Source: Pinus tabuliformis (Eukaryota; Streptophyta; Pinopsida; Pinales; Pinaceae). From it: 64,000 bases of DNA. Shown here piece after piece: positions 22,375-35,070 of the stretch. Both the position numbers and the translations under genes were made by a program. The notes beneath the pieces are model-generated. The model did no database searches and had not been told where the DNA came from. It saw only the letters and a list, made by a program, of their open reading frames with translations. The stretch lies in the NCBI GenBank assembly GCA_031772625.1, contig CM062816.1, positions 1,671,175,012 through 1,671,239,011 on the forward strand, in the 5' to 3' direction. Numbering within the stretch: the first letter of the stretch is position 1; every line of letters begins with the position of its first letter.

Positions 22375-23994
22375 TGTTGGAAATAATATTGAGAGGGGGG
22401 TGAATCAATATTAGAAAGTCAATTATTTTTCATTTCCAAAATCATATTTATATACGCAACTTCAATTAATGGAACTCACGTGTATATGCAATTGTGTTTA
22501 AGGCAACTAGCGTATATCCTGCAAACTTATGATTCAGTTAATTCATCAAATGTTGATCTTTAATCAGTGCATCAAAGCCATATAAACAATAACCAGGTGC
22601 AGTAAAAACAGAACAGACAATCACACATATGAACACAAGATATAAGGTGGAAACCCAATGTGGGTGAAAACCACCTGCTGCAATCGTCTCTATCTTTTTA
22701 ATAATAAGAAACTTCTTTTTACAATTTTTGTATTGGTGCAGACTTATACCAGTACGTAGGCTTCTACCTGCAGAAGGCTACAACCTTCTCTCGTTCTCCA
22801 GCTTCTCCTGGAAGGGAGCTACAACCCCCTAGCTCTTGTACTAGCTGATATGTTTACTAGTACGTAGGTTCTGGCCTACAGAAGGCTACAACCTTCTATT
22901 TTCTTCCAGGGACCACGTTTCATAAATTTTCAGACTGGATCCATCAATAACATCATTCAATCAAAATATATTTGCATCAACCAATCTCCTTTTCACAACT
23001 AAACCAATCAACCACTTTGACAACCCTTCAATCAGATATTTCAAAATATTGTAACCAGAACACAATAACCAGAACCCAAGCCAGAACTTAGAACACTGCA
23101 ACAGCAAACGAAAGTAGCTAAAACATATTTTACAAGTTATACTCTACTCTCTTGTGTCGAACCTGCGTGCATATGCACCTTTCTCAAGACGAACTTGCGT
23201 ACAGATCTACAAATAAAACTTAAGATGTATACATTGTTTTGATATGCAGAACCAGCGTGTATACGCACCTTTTCTAAAGTGAACCTACGTACAGATCTGT
23301 AAATGATGATTTATACATTACAACAATTCCAAACTTCAGTTATACCCAGATCATCATATTTACAGACTACAACATGCGCCAGTTATTAGATAAATGATCA
23401 AACCACATAAAGATACTTCACTTCAAGCCTTAAGGTCTTGACCCCTCATTAGATCTTATCCTTCATCAAGTGCTAAGGTTCATCCTTGGTTTAGATCCAA
23501 CTATGCACCATAACCCAATAACCGTGCACTAGATCTTGCTCATCATCAGATGTTCAATACTTGAGTGCCTTGGCCTAATGATCTTCTTCTCCTTATATAG
23601 TATTAGTCCCTTCTCAATACCATGGTTCAAAACCACTTAGGACCAATACCTTGGACCAAATACCTGGGATCAATACTTCAGACCAGATAATTTGGACCAA
23701 TACCATGGATCAAAATACAATGGGCCAAATACCACGGACCAAAACTTCGATTTCCAACATGTACGTGCCTTTCCTTCTGTGAAACTACGTTGTACATTAT
23801 ATGCACTTTTTGATCTGTTAACCCATGTGTGTATGCTACTTTCTCAAGGTGAACCTGTGTATACTTATCTTTCCTCATTCTGTGAAGACTAATCTGTAAC
23901 TATGAGTTGTTAACCTGCTGAATTGTACTCTGACATCTGAGTGAGTTGCCATCAAGGACAACACCTGTGTCAAATCTAAGTCATAATGCCAACA
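22375..23994 (-). repeat. 3' LTR of the SIRE-like Copia
   Basis: It runs from TGTTGGAAAT to ATGCCAACA. It contains several imperfect palindromic motifs of the type GTGTATACGCACCTTT with GAACCTGCGTA (near 22495, 23165, 23260, 23825) and a short array based on GGACCAAATACC (about 23620-23750). Confidence 0.92.
23620..23750 (-). repeat. GGACCAAATACC microarray in the LTR
   Basis: About nine loose copies of a 12-16-bp unit (GGACCAAATACC, GGACCAATACCATGG, GGGCCAAATACC) follow one another. The other LTR has the same array at about 31140-31270, so it is a family trait. Confidence 0.75.
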
Positions 23995-24780
23995 ATCTCC
24001 CCCTTTGGACTTGATGGCAACCCCAAGTCACTCTCCCCCTTTGTCATCAAGGGCAAAGGGTCATGCTCCCCTGAGTACATGCTGAATTCTTTGATATGCT
24101 GGAGTGTGCTGAATGAGCTCCATGCTCCCCCTGAATATAAGCAAGGTCTGCAAAAAGATGTTCTAAAAGAAGAACATGACTCTATACGTACATCATAAAT
24201 GACCTTCCTATCACCAATGACTCATACATACATCCATCTCCCAACCAAGTGGGGATATACCAGGTTTGACTCATCCACCCAATCAAGTGGGGATATACCA
24301 ATTGTTTATACATGTCAAAACAAGAACATTACATCATCCATCCCATGCATAGTGGGGTAACAAAATAGGTCATTTCATGACCTTTACATTAAAAGATATA
24401 CATGACATATATAATTGAGACCAAAAATTTGAAACAAGACCATGATAATCATCAGCAACTATCATCAGTAGCATTTGTCAATCAGCATGGAGACCAGCAA
24501 CCATGTTCTCCCCCTAAACCTGTTCCACCTGAATCAAAAACAATTGTGAAATTGTACCAAGATATTCTAAGATAATGCCAACAATGCATTATTAGAAGTA
24601 TATTCTCCCCCTGAACCTGTGCCAGAAGATCACTGTCAGACCCATATCAGACTCCTTTCAACCTGAGTCTGGCCCATTTCTTCAAACCAATAGATACATG
24701 ATTGTCTCCACAGAAACCCACGTATGTACGTGACTACGCTTCATGAAACTCGTGTATAACCACTTTTCTCTGAAACAAAT
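23995..24780 (-). other. SIRE-like 3' untranslated region with multiple polypurine tracts
   Basis: The main purine tract lies at 23995-24007. Further CTCCCCCT motifs (plus strand) stand near 24025, 24127, 24508 and 24605. Sireviruses are known for such repeated purine tracts. No envelope-like reading frame is present here. Confidence 0.75.
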
Positions 24781-24785
24781 AAGTT

Positions 24786-27700
24786 TTAACAGTAGGATGA
24801 TGCATCAACTACTCCTAGCTTCTGTCTGAGATATTCAAATGTCTCTCTAGGCAATGGTTTGGTGAATATATCAGTAACCTGTTCTTTGGAGGGAACATAC
24901 TCCAATTTGACATTTTGTTCAAGCACTTGTTCACGTAGAAAATGATATTTGATGGGTATGTGCTTGGTCTTGGAATGCATGACTGGATTCTTTGAAATAT
25001 TGATGGCACTTGTATTATCACATAGAATGGGAATGGGTGGAGTACATGTGATCTGTATGTCTTGCAATGTTTGCATCATCCAAAGGAGTTGTGTGTAGCA
25101 AGATGCAGCAGCCACATATTCTGCTTCAGCTGTAGATAATGCAATTGAGCTTTGTTTCTTGCTGAACCAAGACACTAATCTGGAACCCATATAGAATGCA
25201 CCACCACTAGTGCTTTTTCTGTCATCAACGCTTCTTGCCCAATCTGCATCTGTATATGCATGAAGTGTAAGATCTGTATCTCTAGGATACCATAAACCAA
25301 AATTCTGTGTTCCTTGAAGATATTTGAATATCCTTTTGACTGCCTGAAGATGTGATTCCTTTGGATTTGCTTGGAATCTTCCAACTATTCCCACTGCATG
25401 CATGATGTCTGGTTGGGTACCTGTTAGATAAAGCAAGCTGCCAATCATGGATCTGTAAGTTGGTTGATGCACCGCTGTTGATTCATCATTTGAGCTGAGA
25501 CTGCATCCTGTTACCATTGGAGTACATACTGGTTTAGAATCTTCCATGCCGTACTTTTTCAGGATCTATTTGAGATATTTGGTTTGTGACAGAAAAATAC
25601 CATCTTTGTTTTGTTGAACTTGTAGACCAAGAAAATATGTAAGCTCACCAAGTAGGGACATTTCAAATTCTTGTTGCATTATTGAAGCAAAATTTCGACT
25701 CATGGCTTCTTCATTGCTACCAAAAATGATATCATCAACATACACAACAAGTATTAGCAATTTATTATTGTCAATATTTGTGTATAAATTGCTATCAGCT
25801 GATCCCTTTAAAAAACCTTGTTGATGGAGATATTTGTCAAGATAGTAATACCAGGCCCTTGGAGCTTGTTTTAGACCATAGAGAGCCTTTCTGAGTCTGC
25901 ATACAAGTTTTGCATCATTTCCAAGAATGAATCCATCTGGTTGCTCAATATAGACTTCTTCTTCTAAGTCTCCATTAAGAAAGGCAGATTTTACATCCAT
26001 TTGGTATACTTTGAATTTCTGAAAACTAGAAAGAGCAAGGAACATTCTGATAGCTTCAAGTCTAGCAACAGGTGCAAAAGTTTCTACAAAGTCTATACCT
26101 TCTTGTTGAGCATATCCTTTACAAACAAGTCTGGCCTTGTTTCTAATAACTTCTCCATTTTTGTTCAACTTGTTTTTGAATATCCATTTAGTTCCTATGA
26201 TATTCTTATCATGAGGTCTAGGAACTAATTCCCAAGTATTATTCTTTTCAATTTGCTCAAGTTATTCATTCATCGCCTTGACCCAACATTCATCTCTGCA
26301 TGCTTCATTTACATTTTTAGGTTCAGTGGAAGATATTAATGTTAGGTAGCTTGAAGCTTCGACAACGGTTCTTCTAGTCTACACACATGGCCCTTTTTCT
26401 CCTAAGATTTGAGCTTCTGGATGATTTTTCTGGACATACCTGGATGACGTCTTTTCTTCTACCGTTATCTCTTCTTCTGGTGCTTCATTAGTTTCTTCTT
26501 CAGAATTAGCCTGATTTGATGTGGGAGGATAATCCTCATCTTCTTCACAATCTTCGGTTTTTATTTGTTTTGGATTTTTGCATGCTTCATCAACCACAAC
26601 ATCAATACTTTCAATGATTTTCCCAAGTCTTTTATTATAACATTTATATCCTTTACTTCCGGAAGAGTAACCAAGGAGAATACCTTCATCTTCTTTGGGC
26701 TCAAAGTTACCAAGTTTTTCATCAGTCCTTTTGATGTAACATTTGCTTCCAAAAACTTTGAAGTATTTTACAGTAGGAGTCTTACCATACCAAATTTCAT
26801 GTGGAGTTTGAGTGCTATTTACCCGAACATTTGCTTTGTTGAGAATAGTGACGGCAGCGAATGCAGCTTCACCCCAAAAGGTTGCAGGAGTTCTAGACTC
26901 ATCTATCATAGCATGAGCCATTTGTTGAACAGTTCTGTTTATCCTTTCTACCACTCCATTTTGTTGAGGAGTCCGTGGATAATTCCCTTTTTATTCCATG
27001 TTCTTCACTTAGTGCTTTCTCTTCTGTTGATCTTCCTCAGTTTTTTTATCCTCGACTTCTATCGTGTCAATCTTTTCCCATCGTTTATTTCGAAACAATC
27101 CCACACAAAAACGAAGTATGGATTGCCTTCGCCAGCTACTTCCTCTGTATCACTACATGGCGGGATGCATGATCATGAATCCCAGTCCCAAGCAGCCTCA
27201 CCATTGGTTCCATCACTTGGTGGAATTCCTTACAACAGCAGTTGTGTGAATTCACCTCCTCAATCAGATCTGAGGCATTTGATTTTGTGATCTGATTCAT
27301 TTTCAACCAAAGCTTTGAAGGCTTTTAACTTTTCAAATGCTTCATCTTTATGCTTTAGAAGTCCTATCCAACACATTCTGGAAAAATCGTCAATGAACAA
27401 TATAAATTATTCTTCTCCACGAGGTGACTTTTTCCTTGATGGTCCACATAAATCAGTATGAACAAGTTCAAGAGGCTTCCTAGCTGATCCTTCCTTTTCA
27501 AGGAAATGTGCTCTGGTTTGCTTGCCACATTGACATGATTTGCATATTGTATTTTCTAGAATGCTGATATCAGGAAGATCACAAGCAGCCTGGAATCTGC
27601 ATTCTTTTCTTATTTGAAGGAAGCTCAGATGCCCCAACCTTCTGTGCCATAGCCAGTGTTCATCATTTTTTCTTAGATAGCACTGTTGTTGTCCTCCCTT

Positions 27701-29830
27701 GAGTATTTATAAGTTGTTTGGAGTTCTTATACCATTGATCATTGTTTCTCCTGTATCAAGCTCACGAACAATACATCTATTTGATCGAAATACCACTTCA
27801 TTTCCTTGATCACACATTTGACTGACACTCAATAGGTTATGCTTTAGACCATCAACATACATAACATTCCCAGCTTTAACTTTTTCTTTTAAGAGAACAG
27901 AACCTTTACCTTTTATGACAGTAGGAGTGTCATTTCCAAATGAGACCTTATTTTCCTTTTCTAAGGCATTATATGAATGAATTTTTTCTTTGTCACCTGT
28001 CATGTGTTTTGAGCATCCATTGTTGATGTACCACTGATTTTCTTGTCCTTCTGCATATAATGCTATACCACATCTTTCTATTTGTGGTTCTTTCTTTCTC
28101 CATATTTTGGGACTTAATGAAGTTTGCTCCTTCTGAGATGTTTGCCGAAATTTACTCCTGCATTCAGATTCTTCATGACCGAAGTTGTTACAGATAGAGC
28201 ATTCTATTTCATTTTCAAGAAGAGAAAATTTATTGTAGGTCCTTTTCATGATCCCTGTCACATTCCTTTGATTTTGTGTTTCTCTAGTCATGATGGTTTT
28301 GTAAGCAACAAATTGAGCATCTTTGTGTCCAAAGTTATGACATGAAAAACATTGTCCATTAAAGAAGTTCCTGCGATTATCGAATCTACTGACCTGATGA
28401 TTGTAGTTTCTATTGATATTCATTCTTGAAGCAGATTGAGTATGATTTACCTAAGGTTGGTTGTAGCTTCTGTTCATCCTTGAAGTAGATTGAACCTGAT
28501 TTACCTTGTGATCTGCTTTATGCCTTTGCTTGTTAAACTATTCACTGCTCTTTGCTGGATCAAGATAGCTTTTAGTGGAGGTTGAAGGCTTCTGTGCTTG
28601 AGATGCTTCTTCAATATATCCAAGACCTGTCTTTATCAGAGGAGAACACTACACTTTGATTATTTCATTTAAGGTTTCTGATCCTTTAGTAAATCTAAGA
28701 TTGATAGCTTTTGTTTTCTCAATATCCTTTCTTAGACCCACAATTTCACATTCTAGTTTTTCACTGTGTTTTTCTCTTTCAGCAAGTTGGACTGTCAAAG
28801 TGTCTATAATCATATCCTTTTCTTCTAAACAGATTTTGAGCTTAGATATTTATGCATAAAGGTCATCTTCATCTAAAGCATCTAAGAAATATTCATCTTC
28901 AAAATCCATCAAAAGTCTATAGTCATTACTATTTTCATCTTCATCACTATTTGATAAACCATCGCTATCTTCATGCATATAGTAGCTCTTCTTACTTACA
29001 CTTTTTTTCTATTCCATTTTGCAGATTCCTTACCTTTATCAGCCTTATCTTTATGAGGACATTTGGCAACATAATGACTGACTCTTCCACAAGCAAAACA
29101 TTTGAAAGGTAGTTTACCTCTGAATCTTCTGGAACCCCGTTGAAGGTTCTTGACAAAGTTTGCTTCTTCTTCTCCTTCTGATTCATTGAGTTCTTCTTTT
29201 CTTGAAGCTTTGAATGCGGCTTCTCTCATATCTAATGGACCTCCTTTTCTCATATCAAAAGCAGTTAAGATTCCGTGCAGCTGTGTCATAGTAATAGTCT
29301 AAAGATCCTACTTTTCTTCTATGGCAGATACTTTTGATTCAAACTTAGCAGACAAGGATCTTAAAACCTTTTCAACTAAAGTAACTTCTTTTATCTCTTC
29401 AACCAAATTATTCATGCAATTAACAATCTCATCTATACGTAAGACGTAACTAGCTATACTTTCATCATTGTGCATTTTGAGAGTTTCATATTGAATTCTG
29501 AGAATTTGCAGTTTTGCACGTTTTACCTAAGAGTCTCCTTCATAGCTTAGCATGATTTTGTCCCATATTTCTTTGGCGGATTTGAGCTACATAACTTTGA
29601 CAAATTCTGATTGTGACAAACTTCCCAATAATGTAGTAACAACTTTAGCATTGGTTTCATATTGCTTTTTACCTGCCGCATCTGTAGGAATTGCTTATGG
29701 AAATGTATATCCTCCTTCCACGATTTCCCAGACATCTATTCCAAGAGACTGAAGATAGGTTGTGGTTCTTACCTTCCAATAAACGAAGTTGCGTCTGTCA
29801 AAGATTGATGGTCTAATGGATCCCTCTCTT
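24786..29830 (-). pseudogene. SIRE-like gag-pol remnant
   Basis: Right to left: gag about 28430-29830 with a CFACGRVSHYVAKC knuckle near 29090; two further knuckles (CFSCHNFGHKDAQ, CSICNNFGHEESEC) at about 28180-28350; protease about 27900-28060 (WYINNGCSKHMTG); GAG-preintegrase and integrase about 26380-27640 (CGKQTRAHF, QQNGVVERINRTVQQ); RT about 25560-26230 ([29 protein letters not shown]); RNase H 24786-25547 (ALSTAEAEYVAAASC, DNTSAINISKNP). RNase H is the best preserved part. The whole is broken. Confidence 0.92.
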
Positions 29831-29890
29831 TCTTAATTACTCATGATGATGGATTTTCCTTCAAGCGATCAAGCTTCTTCTGAAGGACCT

Positions 29891-29902
29891 ACTCTGATAC
29901 CA
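29891..29902 (-). other. Met-type primer site of the SIRE-like Copia
   Basis: On the minus strand this reads TGGTATCAGAGT, two bases from the LTR end, matching the usual SIRE spacing ATTGGTATCAGAG. Confidence 0.9.
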
Positions 29903-29904
29903 AT

Positions 29905-31514
29905 TTTTGGAAATAATGCTGAGAGGGGGGGTGAATCAGTATTAGCAAGTCAATTATTTTTCATTTCCAAAATCAGATTTATATAAGCTACTTTAGTTAA
30001 TGGAACGCGCGTGTATACACAACTGTGTTTAAGGAAACTAATGTATATCCTACAAACTTATGATTTAGTTAATTCATCAAATGTTGATCTTTAATCAGTG
30101 CATCATAGCCATATAAACAGTAACCAGGTGCAGTAAAAACAGAATAGAATTTCACACATATGAACACAAGATATAAGGCGGAAACCCAATGTGGGTGAAA
30201 ACCACCCGCTGCAATCGTCTCTATCTTTTTAATAATAAGAAACTTCTTTTTACAACTTTTGTATTAGTGTATACTTATATCAATACACAGGCTTCTACCT
30301 GCAGAAGGCTACAACCTTCTCTCATTCTCCAGCTTCTCCTGGAAGGGAGCTACAACCCCCTAGCTCTTGTACTCATTGATATGTTTACTAGTACATAGGT
30401 GTCAGCCAATAGAAGGCTACAACCTTCTCTTTTCTTCCAGGGACCATGTTTCATAAATTTTCAGACTAGATCCATCAATAACATCATTCAATCAAAATAT
30501 ATCTGTATCAACCAATCTCCTTTTCACAACTGAACCAATCAACCACTTTGACAACCCTTCAAATAGATCTTTTATAATACTGTAACTAGAACATAGTAAC
30601 TAGAACCCAAGCCAGAACCCAAAACACTGGAACAACAAACAAAAGCAGCTAAAACATATTTTACAAGTTATACGCTACTTCCTTATGTCGAACCTGCATG
30701 CATACACACCTTTCTCAAGATGAACCTGTGTACATATCTGCAAATCAAAATTAAGATGTATACGTTGTTTTGATATGCAGAACCAATGTTTATACACGCC
30801 TTTTCTAAATTGAACCTGCGTATAGATCTGTAAATGATGATTTATACATTACAACAATTCTAGACTTCAGTTATACCCAGATCATCATATTTATAGACTA
30901 CAACATGTGCCAGTTATTAGATAAATGATCAAACCACATAAAGATACTTCACTTCAAGCCTTAAGGTCTTGACCCCTCATTAGATCTTATCCTTCATCAA
31001 GCGCTAAGGTTCATCCTTGGTTCAGATCTAGCTATGCACCATAACCCAATAACCCGTGCACTAGATCTTGCTCATCATCAGATATTCAATACTTGAGTGC
31101 CTTGGCCTAATGATCTTCTTCTCCTTATATAGTGTTAGGCCTTTCTCAATACCATGGTCCAAAACCACTTAGGACCAAATACCTGGGATCAATACTTCGG
31201 ACCAGATACTTTGGACCAATACCATGGATCAAAATACCATGGGCCAAATACCATGGACCAAAACTTGGATTTCCAACATGTACGCACCTTTCCTTCTGTG
31301 AAACTGCGTGTGTATGTTATACGCACTTTTTGATTTGTTAACCCATGTGTATACGCTACTTTGTCAAGGTGAACCTGCATATACTTCTCTTTCCTCATTC
31401 TGTGAAGTCTGATCTATAACTCTAAGCTGTTAACCTGTTGAACTGTACTCTGACATCTGAGTGAGTTGCCATCAAGGACAACACCTGTGTCAAATCTGAG
31501 TCTTAATGCCAACA
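29905..31514 (-). repeat. 5' LTR of the SIRE-like Copia
   Basis: It matches 22375-23994 along its length and carries the same palindromic motifs and GGACCAAATACC array. The second CACTT duplication follows at 31515. Confidence 0.92.
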
Positions 31515-31659
31515 CACTTCAATCTCTTGGACATCGGTGTCATCATCATCATCTATTGAAGCATCCTTGTAATTTCCTTCATTCTGCAAAAAAGTATTGA
31601 TTTCATTATCATCCCAAAACACTTGCCAATACCTTAAATTGTTCGGAACAGCAGGCTAG

Positions 31660-32110
31660 TGTTTGACATGAATTTCAAACTTGTTGCTGGAGTTCATTGG
31701 GATCTTCAAATTTCTTGCAGCAGTGGCGAGTGAATCTGCAATAATATTCTGAGTCTGGGGTACAGTTGTCAATGTATAATCAGGAAACATTCGCAAGATG
31801 TCTAGGACTGCATTTCTGTAGGCTCTCATCCACGGGTGCTTTGCTTGATACTCTCCCTTTACCTATTTGATTACCAGCTCTGAATCTCCATAAACTAAAA
31901 TCCTTTTAGCATTTAGCTTCTTCAAAATTTTCAGACCTACAATCAAAGCTTCATACTCGGCTTCATTGTTAGAGCAGTGAAAAGACAATTTGTAAGAACA
32001 CACTCTAACATTACTAGGAACTTTGTCAGGCTGGAAAGCAGGGCTCCAAATCCAAATCCCTATTCCAGCACCATCCTTACCCATGGCTTCATCAAAATCC
32101 ATGCTCCAAA
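31660..32110 (-). pseudogene. extra archaeal-type RNase H of the Tat element
   Basis: The motifs MDFDEAMGKDGAGIGIWI, SNNEAEYEALIVGLKIL and ILVYGDSELVIK are those of the second, archaeal-type RNase H found in Tat/Ogre Gypsy elements. It lies after the protease and before the RT, which is across the SIRE-like insertion at 22065. Such a domain is thought to help degrade the RNA strand during reverse transcription. It is part of a broken polyprotein. Confidence 0.85.
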
Positions 32111-32146
32111 GACCTGCCTCTCTTTTTGCTGTTGGTGGTATGTGGA

Positions 32147-32700
32147 CTACTCAAAAGAACTTGTTATTTTATGTTTTTCTTGATCAAGGGATGCTCTAAA
32201 TTTTTTTGAAATCTCTGGAACATCTTCTACTTCAACTAACTGACTATCAACATCATTCAAACCACTATCTGAATATAGTACAAATGATTCTAAATCTGTA
32301 TGTACAACATTAATTGGATGATTAAGTGGTTTCTCTTTGCTAGTAATCATGTATTTCATTTTCTTCTCCCTGTATAGTTTTCTCAATTGGCCAAATGCGG
32401 GAATGGTAGCATGAGAGAAATCTAGTTGTAAAGTTCCTTTAAGTTTTGCACCCCACGATCTGGACAAAAGCATACCAAACCGTGGTGGAATGTCAGCAAC
32501 AACCACATCCATCAAAACATTCTTGGTCATAATTTGGTCTAAAGATACCACCAAGTCTTTGATAAGACCAATACAATGGACCCTACTAGAATCAAAAGAA
32601 TACAGGTCATGGTATTTTCGAGTAATGTCAAGGCCCAATTTCTCCATAATGGCTTTTAGCATCAGATTATGGGAAGCTCCAAAGTCAAACATGGCATTAT
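32147..32700 (-). pseudogene. Tat aspartic protease region
   Basis: The motif MFDFGASHNLML carries the retropepsin-like D-[ST/F]-G-A-S-H core. Downstream phrases DVVVADIPPRFGMLLSRSW and GTLQLDFSHATIP are typical for the protease segment of Tat elements. Upstream (32700-33359) is a lysine/glutamate-rich gag C-terminal part that I could not define further. It is broken. Confidence 0.8.
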
Positions 32701-33489
32701 GAAGAACATACTCGTGTAGTCTAAGGCTTATATAAAATGGAGGAACTTCACTATCTTCAGACTAACCTTCTAAGGCAGGGCCAAAAATGAGCTCAGGATG
32801 ATCATCTTCTACATTGACCATATCAGATAAAGGATATATATGAAAAATCTTGGACACTTGGTGTTTATAGCAGTTGTTCTTCATTAACTCAGTCAAAGGA
32901 ATCGAAACTTTTAATTTAGCAATCTCATTTTCTAAACTAAAAGCTGAAACTTTATCTACCTCTTTGACAGGAAGCTCCTTCTTTTCTACTCTTTCTTTTG
33001 CTGCATTTTGCTAGCTATTCTTCTCGTTTGCAATGTTATTTGTTGATGGTCCTTTACTAGAGGTCGAATCAGCAGGCTCTTTCCCTTTTTTTCTAAATTC
33101 TTGTGGAGTCATTTTTGGATTGAGCTTCCTTTCTTTTTTGAATTGGGATGACTGGTACATCTCTACTTCTCAATGAATATTGCTTTTGTTGTGCTGTCAA
33201 GGCATTCATATACCCTCGCTGATAATCATCTTACTCATCCTCCAAAAATGTCTTATTTGCTAGTATGTAATCTTCATCCCTTTGGGTATCTGAAACCTCC
33301 GCATATTCTTCATCTTCCATCAAATAAATGGGCATACCATCTGCAGTAAAGAAATGATTTCCTTCTCAATAAGTCCTTCAAGATGTATGTTGATCCTCTC
33401 AAGCCAAGTTTCCCTATCATTTTCAATCTCCTACTCAATAGAAGTCAATGGAACATGAGCCTCTTTGATAATTTTCCTATTTTCTTTGA

Positions 33490-35070
33490 CTATTTCAGCT
33501 CCATGAGGACTTGTTTGTCACTCAACTCTTTGTTTTCCTGTTCCATGTATTTGATGATGAACTTTGCTCTCTCTAAGTTATCTGCCAAAGCTTGTATTTG
33601 AGCTTCCCTTTCCTTTATGATGATGTCCTTGACAATTTCTTGATCCTGAGCCTCCAAGTCAATGATATTGACTCCCTGATGAATATGGCGTTGTCGTGGC
33701 TCCTCATGCTCAATCAAGTCAAAATCTCTTTCCTCCTCATCACCAAGATCTTCCTCCTGCACTTTTTCTTTGTCTTTGCTCAACTACTCAACCTGTACCT
33801 ATTTTTTTGATGTAGAAGGCAAAGCCCCTTCCACACCTTATGGAGCTAACATTTGCCTATGGACTGAAGAAGAAGGCAAGGTCCCTTCCACATCCCATGG
33901 AGCAAACACTTGCCTAGCAGCTGCAAAAAGTTTTCTTGTGCCTCTCTGATATGTCAAGTACACTGGCATCTTAGCAGTTTTGGTTTCCTTGACCTCTTTC
34001 CTTGTTTCCTCATGGCTAGAAGGCCCACCTTCTTCTTGATGTACTGGTGATGGGATCTGTGGACCTTTGAACATCTCATGAGCAATGAAAGTCTCCCAAG
34101 GAATGTTAAGAAGACTAAGATGGTGAAGAACAATGATTTTGATCAAAGAGTAATGATATATGTTGTTCAACTGCTAAGGGTATGGTTTCTTCTGCACAAG
34201 GTAAGCTATTTTGTCAATATTTCTAAACAGGAAGTATGGGAGATTCATCATCTTTACCTTGGTGAAGTGCATGAGGAGTCTGATATGATAAGCATACAAT
34301 CGGGAGAATCTGCCTTCACACGTGAAATATTTGATAATTATCCTCATCAAAGGAACATACCTACTCTCCAAGAATTTAAAGGGGAATAGCCTCTTCACCT
34401 ATTTCCTGTACTGAGCCTTGATGTAAGGTTCATAATAATGCTCATCAAGGTCCTGACCCTTGTACCATTTCTCACCCACATTGGGGATTCTAATGGCCTC
34501 TGAAATGACAACTGGTGATATTTTGAAGGTTACTCCAGCACGTTTCACATCATGGTTATGTAAATGAGCCATAAAAAGTCTGACCAATTCATGGTGAAAC
34601 TGAGCTCTTTCCACTAGTTCACAGAATTCAAAACATCCTTGGTGTTTGAAACAAGAAACTGCAAGTGGGAAAGCTTGTAATTCTCTTAAACTGGTGGGCT
34701 CTTCTCTTATAATTTTTCCTCCCTTGTGAGGCTTTCTTTGCCTATGTCTCTCTATAGAACTTTCACTAGCTGTCTCCTCCTCATACTCCTCATACTCAAC
34801 ATCACTACCTCTGTCCATGATTTGGATGACTCTCTTAGTTTGCACAATTTGGGATGGGTGGTATGTGCAATGGTTTGGAGAAATGGATGTAAATGAGGCT
34901 ATGGGCAAAACATGTGAGGGAGAAGGTTTAGGGAGTAATGAATGGATGGTAGAAGGGGATAAGAGTGGTGGGGACAAAGGTTTTAGTTTAGGAGGTGAGT
35001 GGTAGGGAGAATGAAGAACTAGGGTTTTATAGTGGAGATTAGGGTTTACATTTAAGAGTTCAAAGCCATA
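33490..35070 (-). pseudogene. LTR-borne reading frame of Tat, copy B
   Basis: This is the least interrupted copy in its N-terminal half. It includes MDRGSDVEYEEYEEETASES (near 34820), a run from the acidic start through FELVERAQFHHELVRL-like helices to WYKGQDLDEHYYEPYIKAQ, then LPYFLFRNIDKIAYLVQ, and the coiled-coil part near 33500-33780. It is collinear with copies A and C, and the distal coding end is cut off at the block boundary. Confidence 0.7.

Larger units (their letters stand above)
22375..31514 (-). mobile_element. SIRE/Maximus-like Copia element
   Basis: LTRs 22375-23994 (1620 bp) and 29905-31514 (1610 bp) are flanked by CACTT (22370-22374 and 31515-31519). A Met-type primer site at 29891-29902 sets the minus orientation. 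Order is gag with three zinc knuckles, protease, integrase, RT, RNase H. The RT motif [12 protein letters not shown], the total length of 9.1 kb, long LTRs, the purine tract AAAGGGGGAGATT and several extra copies of it in the 3' untranslated region all fit the SIRE (Sirevirus) branch. It inserted between the extra RNase H and RT of the Tat element. LTR divergence is about 7-8% by eye. It is broken, with roughly ten breaks. Confidence 0.93.

Noticed and set aside
24000-24780. Envelope-like gene in the SIRE-like element
   Set aside because: Some Sireviruses have one between RNase H and the 3' LTR, but no reading frame of suitable length is present here.
26975-27290. Plus-strand frames in the SIRE-like integrase region
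   Set aside because: They are on the wrong strand inside decayed pol and have no resemblance to a host gene that I could name.
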